Assembly (NCBI RefSeq): GCF_018138385.1
Contig: NZ_JAGSIE010000007.1
Coordinates: 62,001 to 126,000, forward strand
Length of the DNA: 64,000 bases
Reading direction: 5' to 3'
From: Allobacillus saliphilus
GTDB lineage: Bacteria > Bacillota > Bacilli > Bacillales > Alkalibacillaceae
The notes under the pieces are model-generated. The model worked only from the letters and a program-made list of their open reading frames with translations. It did not search any database and was not told the origin of the DNA. Position 1 is the first letter of the stretch. Each line of letters opens with the position of its first letter. Below are positions 63,301 through 64,000 of this stretch, piece by piece. A program made the translations under genes and the position numbers.

Positions 63301-64000
63301 GACACCTGATAATTCCGTTCCATCTGTTCCATCTACTTTAGTTAGCTGAACATGTCTCTTTATCTCATGGTTTTCAACTGTATGCTCTGATAACTCTGAA
63401 TCAACTGTCACGGTTTCTGTATCATCTATTCCGACAACATAACCTTCTGGGGCTTCTGCTTCCTTCAATTGATAGTCAGCATGCAATAGGTTTTCAAAAG
63501 TCACGACCCCATCAGCATCCGTTGTTGCCGAATCAATCAATACTTCTCCTGTTTCGTCGTACAACTCGAAGATCGCTCCTTCAAGTGTCGTGTCAGAGTC
63601 ATCCGCATCTACTTTGGTTACTTGAAGTGAACCAACCTCACCGTAGATTGTTCCAGAAATCGTTGAGAAATCGATCTCTCTGAGAATGTTCGAATCGGTA
63701 TCAAGTTCTCCTGTTTGTTCAGCATCGAACTTCAATTCATTTGAAATACTTTTATCTTCACCCGCATAGAGGATATACGAGTCATATTCCAACACATACG
63801 GCTTATCAATTACTTCTTCCATGAATTCAATGGTGAACTGGTCTTGCCCACTTTCATTTTTTGTAATCGTTATTTTATAGTCATTGCCTTCCTCTAACGG
63901 ATCGTCGTTTTGGGAAATCCCTGATTCCGTTACGGTTGTGTCATACACCTTGATAGTCTCAGGCAACAATCTTTGGTTGATACTCAGTGTATCTGTAAGT
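57319..64000 (-). CDS. Giant sortase-anchored surface protein with SpaA and Cna_B repeats, N-terminus outside window
   Basis: At least 2,226 residues; the frame is open to the window edge, so the signal peptide and ligand-binding part are missing. In order: an end of a collagen-binding-like domain; six SpaA-type domains (residues 113-690, each with xxTKVDxxxxxxLxGAxFE and ETxAPxGY); sixteen Cna_B domains (690-2150, each with a TKxWxDD...RPExITVxLxxNG start and YTVEExxVxGYxxxxxGFxITN end); an acidic spacer; the sorting signal LPRAG; one membrane span; and RRKNAQSEE. Lys, Glu and Asn of intramolecular isopeptide bonds are visible in nearly all Cna_B units. The LPRAG signal varies from LPxTG. 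The protein should form a long stalk on the cell wall. It is strongly acidic. Confidence 0.95.
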   Translation of the reverse strand, partial: LTDTLSINQRLLPETIKVYDTTVTESGISQNDDPLEEGNDYKITITKNESGQDQFTIEFMEEVIDKPYVLEYDSYILYAGEDKSISNELKFDAEQTGELDTDSNILREIDFSTISGTIYGEVGSLQVTKVDADDSDTTLEGAIFELYDETGEVLIDSATTDADGVVTFENLLHADYQLKEAEAPEGYVVGIDDTETVTVDSELSEHTVENHEIKRHVQLTKVDGTDGTELSGVKFELRNADDDPDDPPVQTLTTNEEGIIFEEDLEPGEYYFIETDPATHYQVNGNKYDFKIEEEQIEIDTIEVENELIPGSAQITKVDADHPSVGLQGAVFEIQDANEVVVSTVTSDEKGLVETGDLRPGEYKLVETKAPHGFSVNDTPIGFTIDRSEEENPEPLELGVIENSVKTTSIELTKQDSINGQPLEGAEFEITYAGGDYPLDSPQTETTNINGKVIFENLKPGTYEITEVGSPSGYVGNSNSFEVEVSLDDVEDEDSVPVQVSNTPYAEVTLQKVDADTNYSLEGARFDVVNAGTDESIEGFTGLTTDSEGKLSITGLPEGTYQLLETQAPSGYEIQGDGLTQEFTVTSGTETKQIELGNFENDIITGSVKLTKTDGDSNEPLEGVEFRLDAISLENDGTYGETTHFTDENGEINVEDLRPGTYVFEEVAPLDGYQPYWGDTEFTIDFGSDKEVPVEVVNYELVDVEVSKEWNDGDNESLRPESITVDILQNGTALEDQSIELNEENDWSGTFEDLDAVDSNGEKYEYTVEERDVEGYQRQKISGNAEDGFTITNVPETSIDVEKVWKDENSADREPVTIHLQRNADEDYRTVTFDGSEDSQSHTFDNLPVYALDGELYRYEVIEVDPGDNYTSERSGNNDEGYTFTNVRSEKMDIEITKEWLDTEETADRPESITVNLIKLKENNERETVKSVVIGPDENGNWQHTFTDIDKFDGEGQTIEYTIEEENVPGYSTVVTPIGDDYTEFKITNVRTGTTSFSGTKTWLDDNSPDRPEEITVELKREGDDDFVQEQTVTAEENWEYSFGGLASYNDNGEAYEYYIQEKPVVGYEPTIDRFDITNIRTGKIDVEGTKTWLDEEGTANRPEEITVVLTREGDLEFRETQTVNAEDDWSYSFENLNQYDEQGVEYEYIIDEEPVDGYEKEVDGYDLINTRSDQTSITVSKEWLDDENATNDRPAQITVELYRSDNEDQAVDTKVIRPEDDWEHTFNQLALFDDEGQPYTYEVKELPVDGYKTTQQETPDGIQITNVREGVISIDVSKEWNDGGQVDLRPEEVEVDLYRNGDPFQSATISSDEEGQWQHTFSDLDEFDDNGVAYEYTVKEKPMDGYKQESIFGDKQNGFAITNVSTTSVDVTKEWLDDEDDTERSDEVTIELHRNGEYLTEETIDESSEWQHTFENLAVYDPTGDRYEYTVEEKGLTDHYNLSSITGNSEEGFIVSNVRVGTTEVEGTKTWNDDNEEDRPDSVTVNLLRNNAVIDTKNISAEDNWRYHFGDLDKYDEDGVIYEYKIAEKDVEGYDSDNDGFNLINTRSEQKDIVVTKGWLDDNSEERPSEVTVHLLQNGDVFETVTVKEEDDWTYTFEDLEAFDENGQAYTYTVEEEPVEGYETSIDGFNITNLRVGETSVEGAKTWLDDNNPERPEEIMVQLKQNGNVIDTKQVSEETNWQYQFTGLDQFDDEGVEYDYTIDEEEVEGYTKETDQHDLTNTRSGKTDVTVTKTWLDDDSENRPESIKVYLKQNDQIVQEATITASDQWSHTFSDLDQYDNEGVEYTYSIQEEPISGYETTINGFDITNLRVGTTSVAGEKIWLDDNSDERPESISISLLQNGEVIDEQEVSAEFNWTYRFDELPEFDENGVAYDYTVEEEPVDGYESTVDGYDITNLRVGQTSVSGEKTWVDDDSEDRPEQISVNLLANGTVVDTRVVTADEDWKYQFTDLDRYDQNGVEIEYTVKEQDVPGYQSEVDGFDITNTRSEQKSIEITKSWKDDDSESRPASITVHLLQNGEVYDTVEITEADGWSYEFDQLESFDENGVAYTYAIEEEPVEGYASEVNGFDITNTRIGKHSIEVLKEWKNDDEENRPGSITVHLLQNGMVLETVELTADTDWTHEFLDLNQFDQEGRAYTYTVEEDEVEGYESAIHETDYGFEIVNTKTEDVNADDDSVKSESDDTNLPRAGERSRAIMIGIGTIFIALAVSIIVFSRRKNAQSEE

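Overview
The window looks like a chromosomal segment of a low-GC, spore-forming Gram-positive bacterium, most likely a moderately halophilic or haloalkaliphilic member of the Bacillaceae (Halobacillus, Alkalibacillus or Pontibacillus-like). The reasons are: Firmicutes-type AGGAGG ribosome binding sites with frequent TTG and GTG starts; a GerAC-type germination lipoprotein; PrkA- and YhbH-like sporulation-associated homologues; an OdhA/OdhB pair; a sortase with a sortase substrate; and very acidic exported proteins (the oligopeptide-binding lipoprotein has a long Glu/Asp/Ser linker). No rRNA, tRNA, prophage, intact insertion sequence or CRISPR array was seen. The genus is an inference.

Layout. 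1-4.4 kb: the 3' part of a Ger(x)C germination gene, an orphan MurG, a CNT nucleoside transporter and a divergent YhbH/DUF444-like protein. 4.4-10.2 kb: a complete oligopeptide ABC transporter operon (D-F-A-B-C order on the minus strand). 10.7-14.9 kb: 2-oxoglutarate dehydrogenase E1 and E2. 15.1-25.1 kb: a shortened PrkA paralogue, a 26-residue membrane peptide with its own promoter and terminator, TrmL, Ogt, QueG, an ABC-class ATPase, a TVP38-type membrane protein, a DUF4349 lipoprotein, a methyltransferase and a membrane-anchored alpha/beta hydrolase. 25.2-31.1 kb: a region with hairpins and one possible tiny gene, an FMN reductase, a ring-cleavage dioxygenase-like VOC protein, a two-gene ABC exporter, and an LLM monooxygenase with its probable flavin reductase. 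31.2-33.9 kb: a thiol-disulfide/cytochrome c maturation operon (membrane protein, CcdA, ResA-like, orphan response regulator). 34.5-39.1 kb: MarR-MATE efflux unit, membrane proteins and an RluA-type pseudouridine synthase. 39.2-44.6 kb: an MMPL exporter with a YhgE-like partner, divergent from its TetR regulator, and a lipoprotein. 45.1-51.6 kb: NAD(P)-binding protein, CoA-disulfide-reductase-like enzyme, MFS exporter, DUF454 protein, a deletion scar joining two truncated genes head to head, a CzcD-like zinc exporter and its ArsR-family regulator. 51.9-56.3 kb: TPR protein, NADP-type glutamate dehydrogenase divergent from a LysR regulator, and a short-chain dehydrogenase. 56.6-64.0 kb: a class A-like sortase and the C-terminal 2,200 residues of a giant Cna_B/SpaA-repeat surface protein ending in an LPRAG sorting signal.

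The most unusual property is not a gene. Five gene-free stretches (about 18.4, 23.2, 34.0, 44.6 and 56.4 kb) are filled with degenerate tandem repeats. Four have a repeat period of 21 bp (20-21 in one) and the fifth has exactly 52 bp. The units differ between arrays but share a short GA-centred core at the same phase. The longest has 23 units of exactly 21 bp with no indel. A separate 250-bp AGGCTGGGAC-type inverted-repeat element supplies the last codons of a membrane protein gene. The second notable point is a diverged, shortened PrkA/YhbH-like pair, 11 kb apart.
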